A stretch of 64,000 nt of DNA from Bacteroidota bacterium (lineage in GTDB: Bacteria; Bacteroidota; Bacteroidia; Bacteroidales; JAAUTT01), in the NCBI GenBank assembly GCA_020048915.1, contig JAIFLU010000033.1:62001-126000 (forward strand), read 5' to 3'. The translations under genes were made by a program, and so were the position numbers. Below the pieces are notes generated by a model. It worked only from the letters and a program-made list of their open reading frames with translations, was not told the origin of the DNA and searched no databases. Shown here one piece after another: positions 17,562 to 27,021 of this stretch. Within the stretch, counting starts at the first letter, position 1; each line of letters opens with the position of its first letter.

Positions 17562-17610
17562 TTTTTTAGATTTTACATTTTATAAATTACCAAAATAATG
17601 ATTGAACCAC

Positions 17611-17777
17611 TTAATTATTAACTAACCTGATACATGATTGATTCAGAAATTCAACACATTGCACAATATCCGCATGTTGCTTACTGCCCCAGCTTTCGTA
17701 TTCGAGTGTAAGTAAACCTTTGAAGCCCTGATATGGATAATTAAGCGGCAATAATTAATTTTACTTGTTGTTCTCAT
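17611..17777 (-). pseudogene. Deletion scar fusing two epimerase genes
   Basis: Reading the minus strand from 17777 gives MRTTSKINY, the start of the 1921-2883 protein. The sequence then jumps to QGFKGLLTLEYESWGS and ends EFLN...LVNN followed by TAA at 17611. That second part matches the C-terminus of the 966-1910 protein (FKGVLTLEYESWGSRQH). The two parts are in different reading frames. The arrangement is what a second copy of the two-gene block at 966-2883 would leave after an internal deletion of roughly 1.7-1.8 kb. It is not functional. Confidence 0.8.
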
Positions 17778-17842
17778 TGTTCTGTATATTCTTAATTTTT
17801 AAGGGATTTATAGTCAAGCTTTCATTTCTTCCCATTGCGTGG

Positions 17843-17878
17843 AAAAACAAACCACCTCAATTGCCTGAAATGGTTTGT
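17843..17878 (-). terminator. Probable rho-independent terminator of the symporter operon
   Basis: On the minus strand ACAAACCA (complement of 17871-17878) pairs with TGGTTTGT (complement of 17847-17854) across a 16-base loop, followed directly by TTTTTCC. It lies a few bases beyond the stop of the BASS symporter gene and would separate that operon from the downstream scar and GH95-like gene. Confidence 0.6.
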
Positions 17879-17890
17879 GCAATACTTATT

Positions 17891-19165
17891 TTATTCCTTG
17901 GGAGGTTTACTTCGCCACCAGCTTGCCAGAGCAGATCCGGTCACATTCATGAGCGGACCAAATATGGCAGGAGCAAGCCCAACAGTTGCTATTTTCCCCA
18001 TTTGCAGCGCCAATCCTGAAGCCAATCCTCCATTCTGCATCCCCACTTCAAAAGCAACGGTGCGGCGGTCTTTTTCAGGCATTCCAAATAACCACGAAAC
18101 TCCGTAGCCCAGTGAATACCCAGCCAGATTATGCAACAAACTGGTGACCAAAAGCAACGCACCAACCTTTAAAAGACTATCGCGGCCAGTAGCCGTTATA
18201 ATGGTAATGATGACTGCAATACCCACCATGGATATCAGGGAAAGAATTTGCCCCATCAATTTTTTGTCACCTTTCAGAAAATGCCTGAATGCGATAGCTC
18301 CAATCATTGGCAGAAAATAGAACCAGCTCATTGATTTAAGCAAAGCCATCAAGAATCCCTGAATATCAGCTTGCTTAGCCTTCATGAAAACCAAATCGGT
18401 CAATAAAATAATGATGAAGAATACAGTTAACTGTATCGCTTTTGAGCAGAGCTTTTCTTTGTTTTCATTGAATAAATTGAAAATAAAACCGGCAACAATC
18501 GGAAGGATGATCATATTCAGAATATCAAGCATCATGCTCCAGAAGTTTACCTCGATGTACTGTCCTCCAAGCATTTTCATCAGAAAAGGAGTAACAAATG
18601 GTGAAATCAGTGTTGAAATCGCACCGATTGTTACAGCCAAAACCAGATTGGCATGGGCAATATACGACATTACATTGGAGGCCAATCCACTTGGGACACA
18701 GCCGATCAGGATAATTCCAGCCGCAATTTCAGGAGGAAAGTTAAATATCCGCGAAATGGCAAAAGCGACCAGTGGCATGATGATATAATGCGATCCGACT
18801 CCAATAATTACTCCTTTTGGCATTTTTATCACACCGGTAAAATCACTCAAACTCATTTGCGATCCCATGCCGAACATGATAATCTGCAAAAGCGGAACAA
18901 TGAGTGTTTTAAACTGAAAACTACCTGCTGAAGTAAAATATTGGGGATAAAACATGGCCGCAGTTACAGCAGTAAAGATCCAGATTGTATAAGCGAAGCC
19001 TTTAAATGCCGCGAATCCCCTGACTGCAAAAGCAAGTAATAAAAAGAAAGAAATAAGAAAAGGACCGGAGTTGGCTAAGTTTCCGGTAAAAATGAAGAAA
19101 AACGAGATGATCAGAAATAGCACAGCAAATCCGCTTGTTATCTTGTAAGCATTGATTTTTTTCAT
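17891..19165 (-). CDS. BASS-family sodium-dependent organic anion symporter
   Basis: 424 residues with about ten hydrophobic segments. Family signatures are GMGSQMSLSDF in the middle and GIILIGCVPSGLASNVMSYIA, which matches the conserved crossover/sodium-site region of the bile acid:sodium symporter family (SBF, PF01758), followed by STLISPFVTPFLM. Bacterial and plant BASS proteins move bile acids, pyruvate, pantothenate or other 2-keto and organic acids with sodium. The start is 3 bp after the stop of the enolase-superfamily gene, so translation is probably coupled. Next to an exported dehydratase-like and an exported aldolase-like enzyme, uptake of pyruvate or a 2-keto-3-deoxy acid is the most economical guess. 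A hairpin with U-tract follows the gene. Confidence 0.85.
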   Translation of the reverse strand: MKKINAYKITSGFAVLFLIISFFFIFTGNLANSGPFLISFFLLLAFAVRGFAAFKGFAYTIWIFTAVTAAMFYPQYFTSAGSFQFKTLIVPLLQIIMFGMGSQMSLSDFTGVIKMPKGVIIGVGSHYIIMPLVAFAISRIFNFPPEIAAGIILIGCVPSGLASNVMSYIAHANLVLAVTIGAISTLISPFVTPFLMKMLGGQYIEVNFWSMMLDILNMIILPIVAGFIFNLFNENKEKLCSKAIQLTVFFIIILLTDLVFMKAKQADIQGFLMALLKSMSWFYFLPMIGAIAFRHFLKGDKKLMGQILSLISMVGIAVIITIITATGRDSLLKVGALLLVTSLLHNLAGYSLGYGVSWLFGMPEKDRRTVAFEVGMQNGGLASGLALQMGKIATVGLAPAIFGPLMNVTGSALASWWRSKPPKE

Positions 19166-19168
19166 AGT

Positions 19169-20653
19169 TTAACTCCAGGTTCTGTCATGTGAGCGCTTTT
19201 CGTTCCATTCTTCAGTTGGGGCAAAAAAGCTTTTATCTTTTGCATGCAAATGTTCTTTTACGACATCTTCATTCAATTCAATCCCCAATCCAGGTGAGTT
19301 TGGGACAGGAGCAAAACCTTTATTAATAATCGGATTGCCATCGGTCATTTTCACCAGACTTTCCCACCAGGGAAGGTCAACTGAGTGATGCTCGAGCGCT
19401 AAAAAATTTTGGGTAGCAGCAGCACAATGAACGCTGGCCATAAACGAAACCGGAGTTCCAGCCTGGTGCATTGCCATTGCAATTCCATGTTCCTCCGCAT
19501 AATCGCCAATCCGTTTGGTTTCGAGAAGCCCACCCGAAGATGCCAAATCTGGATGAATAATGTCAACTGCATGGGTATCAATCAGCGGTTTAAAATATTG
19601 CAACAGATAAATATCTTCTCCGGTAGTCGTAGGAGTTTCCAAGGCATCGGTAATTGTTTTCCATTGTTCGGTATAGTCCCAGGGAACCATGTCTTCGAGC
19701 CAGGCCAGCCTGAATTTTTCAATGGCTTTACCCAGGCGAATGCAATTATTTAAATCAAAATGTCCGTAATGATCTGTTGAAATCGGAATATCCCAACCAA
19801 TATGCTCACGGGTATGTTCGGCAATTTTAACCAGTTCTTCCAATCCTTTATCTGTTATTTGTATTTGGGTAAATGGGTGTTTGGTGTTTCCATAACCCAT
19901 ATATTGGCGAAGGTCATACTGTCCGGTTGCACCATCCCAGAATTCATGATTCACTAAAGCACCCGGAATATTCTTCAGTTCATTGATGGAAAGATCCATT
20001 TTCAGCCAGGTGTATCCCTGATCCTCAATTCGATATTTGATTTTTGCGGTTTGATCCTCATGTGATTTACCTTCCGGAGTATCAGCATATAACCGGATAC
20101 TATCGCGGTATCTTCCTCCCAATAACTGCCAGGCCGGAACTCCATAAGCTTTGCCGACAATGTCCCAAAGCGCCATTTCAACAGCACAAACTCCACCAGC
20201 CTGACGTGCCTGTCCGCCAAATTGTTTTATGATTTTAAAAATCATCTCCACATTACATGGATTAAGCCCCAGAATGCGGCTTTTAAGCATCAGAGCATAT
20301 CGGACATCGGCGCCATCGCGTACCTCGCCCAATCCTGAAATTCCTTGATTTGTATCAATTCGAATAATAGCCGTTTGTCCCAAAACTCCAGTCAGTGCAT
20401 AACGCATGTCGGTTATTTTTAAATCCGATGGACTGGAAGCTCTCGAAACGCCTGCTGTTGTTTGTGCAATTGTATCTTCAATCGGCAATCCAAGCAATCC
20501 GCCAATTGCGATACCTCCCAGAGCTGTTTTTTTGAGAAAATTACGCCGGTTATTGCTTGTTGCCGGGTTTTCAATTTCAGCCATAACAGCTTCTTTTTGA
20601 GCCGATTCGCGTTCTTTGTTTTGTGCAGCAATTTGCTGTATTATACCTTTCAT
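19169..20653 (-). CDS. Tat-exported enolase-superfamily sugar-acid dehydratase-like protein
   Basis: 494 residues. A Tat signal, NNRRNFLKKTALGGIAIGGLLGL, begins at about residue 34, so either the first ATG or the internal MAEIENP start would give export. The rest follows the mandelate racemase subgroup of the enolase superfamily: a capping domain, WLKMDLS, STDHYGHF (Asp ligand plus a DxH-type His), WLEDMVPW (Glu), TGEDIY (Glu), HPDLASSGG and MHQAGTP (His). The D-x-H pattern resembles galactonate and mannonate dehydratases, which turn an aldonic acid into a 2-keto-3-deoxy acid. These enzymes are usually cytoplasmic, so the Tat signal is notable. The gene is flanked by the RraA-like gene (42 bp) and the symporter (3 bp). 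Exact substrate unknown. Confidence 0.82.
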   Translation of the reverse strand: MKGIIQQIAAQNKERESAQKEAVMAEIENPATSNNRRNFLKKTALGGIAIGGLLGLPIEDTIAQTTAGVSRASSPSDLKITDMRYALTGVLGQTAIIRIDTNQGISGLGEVRDGADVRYALMLKSRILGLNPCNVEMIFKIIKQFGGQARQAGGVCAVEMALWDIVGKAYGVPAWQLLGGRYRDSIRLYADTPEGKSHEDQTAKIKYRIEDQGYTWLKMDLSINELKNIPGALVNHEFWDGATGQYDLRQYMGYGNTKHPFTQIQITDKGLEELVKIAEHTREHIGWDIPISTDHYGHFDLNNCIRLGKAIEKFRLAWLEDMVPWDYTEQWKTITDALETPTTTGEDIYLLQYFKPLIDTHAVDIIHPDLASSGGLLETKRIGDYAEEHGIAMAMHQAGTPVSFMASVHCAAATQNFLALEHHSVDLPWWESLVKMTDGNPIINKGFAPVPNSPGLGIELNEDVVKEHLHAKDKSFFAPTEEWNEKRSHDRTWS

Positions 20654-20695
20654 TTTATCTGATTATTTTTTTTCAGTACTAAATACTCAATGCCC

Positions 20696-21628
20696 TTAAT
20701 AATTTCTTTCTTTCATGTAATCATCCAGTTCCTTTTTCGACATCGGCAATTTTCCCGGATAATTATTCAGCCAGTTCAGAAAATCCTTTTTGATTTCATC
20801 GCTCCATTCACTATCGATTTCGCCTGCCAGGTATTTCTTTTCCTTCAGCCGCAAATGTCCGAATTCGTCGCGAAGCGCTGTTACTTCTGAAGTCAATACC
20901 AAATCCTCTACCAAATAAGCCGGAATAAAAATCACACCGTATTTATTTGCAAGAACGGCATCGCCAGGTAACACAATAGCCCTTCCAACCCGTATTGGCG
21001 CATTAATTGAAGTCAGCATCATTTGCTGAATGTAGGAAGGATCCGCTCCTTTGATCCAGCCATTAAAACCTTTAATTTCGGAAAGGCCTTCCTGATCGCG
21101 AACGGAGCCGTAAAAGATTACCCCTCTTTGCGATTTGGCATAAATTGAATTGCCCAGGTTATCGCCAATGAGGGTGCCATCAGCAATTTTTCCATAGCTA
21201 TCAGCTACATAAACATCACCTTCAGTCAAAATATCAATTGGCCATGAATTTGTTCCGCCCTTTTGTGCCCGTCCCTCAATCTTGCCCTGCTCTTTGAGCT
21301 GTTTCTCAAAATCGGGCCTGAGCGGCATATATTGGGCAGTCACTACCCGGCCAGTCATTGATTCGCAGGGGTTGATAATTGTCCAGTCGCCCTCGAACTG
21401 GTTTTGGAAACCTTTGTTTCGCAATACTCCCCATGCTTCTTCGATAGAGATATTCTTTAATCTTTCCAGAATTGCATCCGGCACTTTTGGCCTTCCATCG
21501 GCAAAACGCACTCCTTTCCACTCTGAAGTTAATGCTTTAATGTATTCGGGCGATGAACCTACGCGCTGAGCATAAGTAAAAAGGCAAACGAAGAGTAAGG
21601 TTGCCATCAATAATATTTTCCTGTTCAT
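20696..21628 (-). CDS. Exported RraA-fold aldolase/decarboxylase-like protein
   Basis: 310 residues: a signal peptide (ILLMATLLFVCLFTYAQ) and an RraA/demethylmenaquinone methyltransferase-like fold (PF03737). It contains G-D-(20 residues)-R-D, from IGDNLG to YGSVRD. That is the metal-binding pattern of class II HMG/CHA aldolases and is not kept in true RraA RNase E inhibitors. Such aldolases split 4-hydroxy-2-keto acids into pyruvate and an aldehyde or keto acid. N- and C-terminal extensions (about 80 and 60 residues) make it longer than typical members. It is the first gene of the unit RraA-like, enolase-like, symporter, and begins 67 bp after the susD terminator, so it probably has its own promoter. 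Export of this enzyme type is unusual. Confidence 0.8.
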   Translation of the reverse strand: MNRKILLMATLLFVCLFTYAQRVGSSPEYIKALTSEWKGVRFADGRPKVPDAILERLKNISIEEAWGVLRNKGFQNQFEGDWTIINPCESMTGRVVTAQYMPLRPDFEKQLKEQGKIEGRAQKGGTNSWPIDILTEGDVYVADSYGKIADGTLIGDNLGNSIYAKSQRGVIFYGSVRDQEGLSEIKGFNGWIKGADPSYIQQMMLTSINAPIRVGRAIVLPGDAVLANKYGVIFIPAYLVEDLVLTSEVTALRDEFGHLRLKEKKYLAGEIDSEWSDEIKKDFLNWLNNYPGKLPMSKKELDDYMKERNY

Positions 21629-21687
21629 GTCTTTTTGGTTATTTGTAAATATTGACTTTCACTTTCAGAACGGATTTTTAAACAATA

Positions 21688-21734
21688 TTTAAAAAAGTAT
21701 CCGCATTGATGGATTAAACTTCCTGCGGATACTT
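21688..21734 (-). terminator. Strong rho-independent terminator after susD
   Basis: An 11-bp perfect stem, AAGTATCCGCA (21695-21705) with TGCGGATACTT (21724-21734), has an 18-base loop. On the minus strand it is followed by a run of Ts (complement of 21690-21696). It lies 32 bp past the susD stop and should end the susC-susD transcript. Confidence 0.85.
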
Positions 21735-21765
21735 ATTAATATCAGTGTTAAAGTACATTAAAGTA

Positions 21766-23400
21766 CTAGTTCACATCCCACCAGCAGCGTTTGGCAATTT
21801 CAGTTTCTCTTGAAACTGCTGCATCAAGACCTATTGCTGTAAGAGCACTTGTCAGATTCTCGAGGTTATTTGAACGCTCATTTTCGACGTAAGCATATCT
21901 AACCGGCATGCTTGCACTTGCTGAATTACTTGGTAAAACAAGATTCATCCTGCGTACATTAAACCAGGATTCAACAGGATTAAGGTACAATGAGACCCAC
22001 ATTTCTTCAGCGAGTCTTTGTTTTGCTGCTGCACCAGTTCCCAGAGGGGTGGCAGTGATGAATGCAGAAATTTCGTCTGCTGTTATTTTTTGAGTAGCAA
22101 GAAGGCCTGCAAATCCACTCAGATATGTCATACTGGTTGAAATTCCTGCTGAATATGCCGCATCCGCTGTAGTACCAGTGGCCCACCCTTTTAAAGTAGC
22201 TTCGGCAATCAGAAAATTCATTTCAGAAGCATTGAGAATGCATAATGGCTGATCCATCGTGAAGAGGAATGGATTTGGACTTGTATAAGTCTGATGATAG
22301 GCAGCCAGAGAAGAAGCAGGGTTGGCATTGGTTCCATGAGTCATTCCTTTAGCTGTTGTTACATCATAATTCCATTTGGTAACATCTCTCCAGTATGACT
22401 GCATATTTGATGCAGTTACTGCAGTAATATCGGGGTTAAGACGACCACCAAAAATCACTTTCTGCCGTGGATCGGCTTTTGATTTCAGGAAATCAACAAA
22501 ATACTCACCAAGTTTCATATAACGTTCAGGATCACCTGAGGGGGAACCTTCAAAAAACGAGCTGAATGGACTTTTCTCACTATTGATTGTCCCATCTTTT
22601 GTTTTAAGCACCCAGTTGTCATCGTTATTTGTAATAACACCACCGGCTATTGCTTTCTCGGTGTATGTTTTTGCCATTGCAGCATCTGCATCAGATGCAC
22701 GCATCGCGATGCGGAGCATAAGTGAATAGGCAAATTTTTTCCATTTTATTATGTCGCCATTATAAACAATATCGCGTGCCCTCGCTGCAGTTGAGTTCCC
22801 TTTCCAGTTATAAGGCACCAATGCAGCAGCAGTACTCAAAGCCTGAGCTTCAGCATCCAGTGTTTCAAGCATATATTTGTAAATATCCTCTTGCTTGTCA
22901 TATTTAGGCTTCTTAACATCGCTGATATAAGCAAGGCAGGCTTCTTTTACCGGCACATCACCATAAAAATCGGTGAGGCGCTGAATAACAGCTACTTTCA
23001 TAATCCTGGTCATAGCGAGATTATTTACCTGATTAGGAGTATTGAGTTTAACCAGATAATCCTCAAGAGCAACTGCCATCTTTAGTGTACCGTTATAAAC
23101 ACCCCATTGTGCATCATTAAGTCCCTGGTCGAATTGATAAAGTCCACCCATGAGCATGAGATTTGAATAGGTGGCATAGTACTTAACATACCCCCCCTCA
23201 ACTCTTACAGCATTGGCGCCTGTAGCTCCCCGACCATGGTTGATCAGTAGGTTTGTGAACATCATTGACATATCGGAGTTTTCGGGAGTCAGCAAATATT
23301 TTGGATCATCCAGCTCCATTAGCCCATCGGTATCGCATGCATAGCTGCCTAGCAGGATCAAAACAGCCACAGCAAATATTTTGAATTTATTGTTTTTCAT
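21766..23400 (-). CDS. SusD/RagB-like outer membrane lipoprotein (SusD-like_2 type)
   Basis: 544 residues. A lipoprotein signal ends in LLGSYAC, anchoring the protein to the outer membrane surface. The alpha-helical TPR-like scaffold includes MTRIMKVAVIQRLTDFYGDVPVKEA, FLIAEATLKGW and WVSLYLNPVESWFNVRRM. The last matches the SusD-like_2 (PF12771) subgroup rather than classical SusD. It forms the lid over its SusC partner and binds the imported oligosaccharide. The gene begins 11 bp after the susC stop and is followed by a strong terminator. The paired SusC has the VTALGIKR plug variant that usually accompanies this SusD subgroup. The ligand cannot be deduced. Confidence 0.92.
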   Translation of the reverse strand: MKNNKFKIFAVAVLILLGSYACDTDGLMELDDPKYLLTPENSDMSMMFTNLLINHGRGATGANAVRVEGGYVKYYATYSNLMLMGGLYQFDQGLNDAQWGVYNGTLKMAVALEDYLVKLNTPNQVNNLAMTRIMKVAVIQRLTDFYGDVPVKEACLAYISDVKKPKYDKQEDIYKYMLETLDAEAQALSTAAALVPYNWKGNSTAARARDIVYNGDIIKWKKFAYSLMLRIAMRASDADAAMAKTYTEKAIAGGVITNNDDNWVLKTKDGTINSEKSPFSSFFEGSPSGDPERYMKLGEYFVDFLKSKADPRQKVIFGGRLNPDITAVTASNMQSYWRDVTKWNYDVTTAKGMTHGTNANPASSLAAYHQTYTSPNPFLFTMDQPLCILNASEMNFLIAEATLKGWATGTTADAAYSAGISTSMTYLSGFAGLLATQKITADEISAFITATPLGTGAAAKQRLAEEMWVSLYLNPVESWFNVRRMNLVLPSNSASASMPVRYAYVENERSNNLENLTSALTAIGLDAAVSRETEIAKRCWWDVN

Positions 23401-23411
23401 AGTAATTCATT

Positions 23412-26400
23412 TTAGAAATTAATGCTGAGATTCAATGTAAATGAACGTGACGAAGGCAATACACGGTTGTTAATACCGGTAGCACCTCCTGTTGAAGGAT
23501 CCCCATTCGGAAGTTTGTTGTATATATCAAAGAGGTTACGGGCCACAACCGATACATTAACTAACTGTACAGGAAGTGTTTTAAGAACCGATTTTGGAAT
23601 TGTATAACCAATTGACAACTGACGGAACTTTGCATAAGAAGCATCAAAAACAACCATTTCAGAAACTCGTTTCACATAACCTTCACGATAATAATTTTCG
23701 AAGTGTTTTACGTGGTAGGGTATTTCATTTCCTGCAACAACAACATTATTGGGAAGATTTGCTGCAGGATTTGCATTAATTGTATATCCGGGAGCTGTTT
23801 TAATATCAGCATATACCGGAGCTGTTGCTGTTCCTGTATTATATACCCCCTCAAGAAATAAACCACCATCCCGTCCTGGTAAAGTTTGAATACTCTGGCC
23901 ACGTTCAACCATTTCCTGTTCTCCCTCAAAGGCAACTTTTGCACCCCACTTACCATCAATCATAGCTGACAGGCTAATTCCTTTCCATGTAATTGTTGAG
24001 GCAAAGCTAGCTCCATTTGGGTTTACCCCATACCCGAGAAGTGTCTTCTGCGCATCACGTGCCGGTCTCCAAGACTGATGAGTCTGGCCTCCATAATTGA
24101 AGGTCCATCTTTCCCAAACAGGTTGTCCGTTTTCCTTTTTTTGTGTGTACCCAAAAATTGCGTATGGCCTTGAACCAACAATCTGTTTTACATCTATCCC
24201 ACCACCTATGCCTGTGGAGCCGGCACCAACCTCTGAAACGCCCCCGAGATCAAGTATCTCTCCATCATTATGTGAGTATGCAAGATTCATTTCCCAGTTG
24301 ATTTTTCCTGTAACAGGTACAAGGGTCAACATTAATTCATGACCTTTATTCGAAATTGCACCAAGGTTTACAGTTGCACTTCCATAGCCTGAAGTGGAAG
24401 GTAGAGTAACACCAACTATATCATTTGTTGTTTTCTTATCATAGTATGAATAATCAATACCGATCCTGTTTTTGAAAAATCTGAGGTCAACTCCTGCTTC
24501 ATATTCACTTGTCTGATAAGGTAGCAGGTTTGGATTAGAAATATTTCCGGGTAAATTGAGAAGAGGAGTCCCCATATACCCGATAGCATCAAAACTATAT
24601 CCTATTTTAGTCGCATACGAACTCGACCCACCACCAACTTCAGCATAGGATGCCCTTAATTTCCCAAAGGAAACCCATTCTGGTAAAGCAAACTGGTTAG
24701 AGAATATATAGCTTACCCCTACACTTGGATAAAATATGCTGTTATTTGCAGGAGCAAGAGTGGAGAACCAGTCATTACGACCTGTGGCTGTTAAATATAC
24801 AAGGTCCTTGTAAGAAACCTCAGCACTTCCATAAAGAGAATTGATTCCCGACTGACTAAAACCAACGCTTGAATAGAGCTGTCCTGCATTTGTAACTACG
24901 TGATAGAAAGGAATTAATAAGGCATCTCCCCTGATTCCGTCACTATTGTATTTGCTGCGCGTGGAGCTTCCTCCGCCCATGGCATTAACATTAAAATCAC
25001 CAAATGTTTTATTGAATACAAGTGAGTAGTCCATGTTAATCTGAGTATCTATTGTTGTATATTCTTCAACTGATCCTGTTCCTGCCACATTACCTCTGAG
25101 GAAACCATATGCATCAATGTTTGTAACTTTGGTATTATTCGATTCGATACCAGCACGTCCGGCAATAAACAACCAAGGTGTAATGTCATATTTTATGCTT
25201 CCTGATGCCGAGATACGATCTCTCTGGTCATTCTCTGAGTCCTGGTAGGCCGACCAGTAAGGATTCTGATAGTAGTCGTTTGTACTAAAAGGTAACATCC
25301 AACCATCAGGTTTTGCACCCCATTTCGCAGTCTCACCTTTGAGCCAGTTGATATCCCATGATGTTGGAATAAGGGACAAAATCTGCATATAGCGTCCCGG
25401 ATTAGGTCTGTTTTTACTATTTGAAGTTGAATAGCTTAACCTTGCGTCGACAGTGATTTTATTCCCGAATTTACTATTTGCGTTAAGATTCACTGTCTGA
25501 CGGTTCATATTTGAATTTGGAATTGGTGAAGTGTTGCGCATGTCGGAAATCGATAAGCGGAATTTTTGCGTATCGCTACCTCCGGTGAAAGAAAAGTCGT
25601 TAGTCATTGTTGAACCTGTGCGCATAAAAGCATCCCAGTGATCTTCTTTATAACTATAAATGAGCGGTTTGGTTTGATCATCATTCCAGAAAATTCCGAG
25701 ATCCCGACCGTCATATCTTGGCCCCCAGTTCCTGTGAACTTCCTGATTCCATGTAGTCTGATAAACATCGCTGTTATCGCCATTTGATCCAGGATTTCCA
25801 TATAGTTTTTGGCGTCCTTCGAAAGGATTTATATAGTTTTCAATTGCAAAACTTCCATTGTAGGAAATTCCAATTCCCGATTGTTTTGAACCACTTTTTG
25901 TAGTAATTATAATAACACCGTTAGACGCACGCGATCCATAAAGCGCTGTGGCTGCAGCTCCTTTGAGCACACTCATAGATTCGATATCGTTAGGGTTGAT
26001 TGTTGTAAGAGCGTCTCCAAGGTCGCGTCCGCCTATACTTGATGAGGCGCGGGTAATAGGAACTCCGTCAATTACGTATAACGGATTGTTATCCCGGCTA
26101 ATAGAAGTATTTCCACGAATTATAACTCTTGATGATCCGGCCGCTCCTGTTCCCGAAACGTTTATGTCGACCCCTGCAATTTTACCCTGAAGTGAATTCA
26201 TAATGTTAATATCCGGGGCTTTACCGAATTCATCCCCTTTTATTTCAGTTGCTGAGTAACTCAATGCCTTGGTCTGTCTTTTAATTCCAAGAGCAGTTAC
26301 AACTACTTCTTCAAGACTTTTAATATCCAAAACCAGTTTAACATCAATTGTGGTTTGGTTATCAATAGTTATTTTTTCAGTTAAATAACCGATAAAAGAA

Positions 26401-26945
26401 AACACTAAAACCGCGTGGCTGGCAGAAAATTCAATGGAGTACCGGCCTTCTGAGTCGCTAACCGTTCCAAGGGTAGTACCCTCCACTGTTATGTTTACCC
26501 CGCTAATGGCCTCACCGGTTGAAATATCAGTCACCATTCCGGTTATTTTGCGTTGTTGATTTGTATAGCTTGTATCAAAATCCTTTGGAACTATAAGAAT
26601 TAGCTTATCTTGGACTATATATCCAAGGTTTCGCGAGGCTAATACTTTGTTAAGAATTTCATGAATTGAAGCATTATGGAAATTGCCATCAACTGTCAAT
26701 GAACTTTGAGCTAATTCATTTTTGTAGAAAAATGAAAAGTCAGAATTTTCCTCAATTCTTTGAAATACCTTGTCCAGTGTTTCATTTTCAAATTTTATAT
26801 CCAGCTTTGTATTCTGAGAATACGTATTGGCTGTAACCTGAAAAAGAGAAGCAATTGTTAGGATAATAGTTAGTTTCATAATTATAAATGTTTTTGAAAG
26901 TGCATAGTTTATCCTATGCCGTTGCAACAAAGCATTTTTTTTCAT
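23412..26945 (-). CDS. SusC/RagA TonB-dependent transporter with STN signalling domain
   Basis: 1177 residues. A long leader ends near ANTYSQ. An STN (secretin/TonB short N-terminal) domain at about 47-125 (IKFENETLDKVFQRIEENSDFSFFY) is followed by a CarboxypepD_reg-like domain at about 133-215 (ITGMVTDISTGEAISGVNI), a TonB plug (EEVVVTALGIKRQTK, IIRGNTSI, LYVIDGVPI, ALYGSRASNGVIIITTK) and a 22-strand barrel ending LNLSINF. It imports the glycan through the outer membrane using TonB energy. The STN domain signals to a FecR anti-sigma factor, and FecR and ECF sigma genes lie directly upstream, giving a transport-coupled induction loop. 76 bp separate it from fecR. Length and domain order are normal. 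Confidence 0.95.
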   Translation of the reverse strand: MKKNALLQRHRINYALSKTFIIMKLTIILTIASLFQVTANTYSQNTKLDIKFENETLDKVFQRIEENSDFSFFYKNELAQSSLTVDGNFHNASIHEILNKVLASRNLGYIVQDKLILIVPKDFDTSYTNQQRKITGMVTDISTGEAISGVNITVEGTTLGTVSDSEGRYSIEFSASHAVLVFSFIGYLTEKITIDNQTTIDVKLVLDIKSLEEVVVTALGIKRQTKALSYSATEIKGDEFGKAPDINIMNSLQGKIAGVDINVSGTGAAGSSRVIIRGNTSISRDNNPLYVIDGVPITRASSSIGGRDLGDALTTINPNDIESMSVLKGAAATALYGSRASNGVIIITTKSGSKQSGIGISYNGSFAIENYINPFEGRQKLYGNPGSNGDNSDVYQTTWNQEVHRNWGPRYDGRDLGIFWNDDQTKPLIYSYKEDHWDAFMRTGSTMTNDFSFTGGSDTQKFRLSISDMRNTSPIPNSNMNRQTVNLNANSKFGNKITVDARLSYSTSNSKNRPNPGRYMQILSLIPTSWDINWLKGETAKWGAKPDGWMLPFSTNDYYQNPYWSAYQDSENDQRDRISASGSIKYDITPWLFIAGRAGIESNNTKVTNIDAYGFLRGNVAGTGSVEEYTTIDTQINMDYSLVFNKTFGDFNVNAMGGGSSTRSKYNSDGIRGDALLIPFYHVVTNAGQLYSSVGFSQSGINSLYGSAEVSYKDLVYLTATGRNDWFSTLAPANNSIFYPSVGVSYIFSNQFALPEWVSFGKLRASYAEVGGGSSSYATKIGYSFDAIGYMGTPLLNLPGNISNPNLLPYQTSEYEAGVDLRFFKNRIGIDYSYYDKKTTNDIVGVTLPSTSGYGSATVNLGAISNKGHELMLTLVPVTGKINWEMNLAYSHNDGEILDLGGVSEVGAGSTGIGGGIDVKQIVGSRPYAIFGYTQKKENGQPVWERWTFNYGGQTHQSWRPARDAQKTLLGYGVNPNGASFASTITWKGISLSAMIDGKWGAKVAFEGEQEMVERGQSIQTLPGRDGGLFLEGVYNTGTATAPVYADIKTAPGYTINANPAANLPNNVVVAGNEIPYHVKHFENYYREGYVKRVSEMVVFDASYAKFRQLSIGYTIPKSVLKTLPVQLVNVSVVARNLFDIYNKLPNGDPSTGGATGINNRVLPSSRSFTLNLSINF

Positions 26946-27021
26946 AGTTTTACTTTGATTTAAGTTTCGTATTTAGATCATTTTTTCTAACATCAGATGG
27001 GATGCCGCCCATCTGGTGTTT

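Noticed and set aside
20696-21628. RNase E inhibitor RraA or menaquinone methyltransferase
   Set aside because: The protein has a signal peptide and the GD-X20-RD aldolase metal motif, so the old names of the family do not fit.
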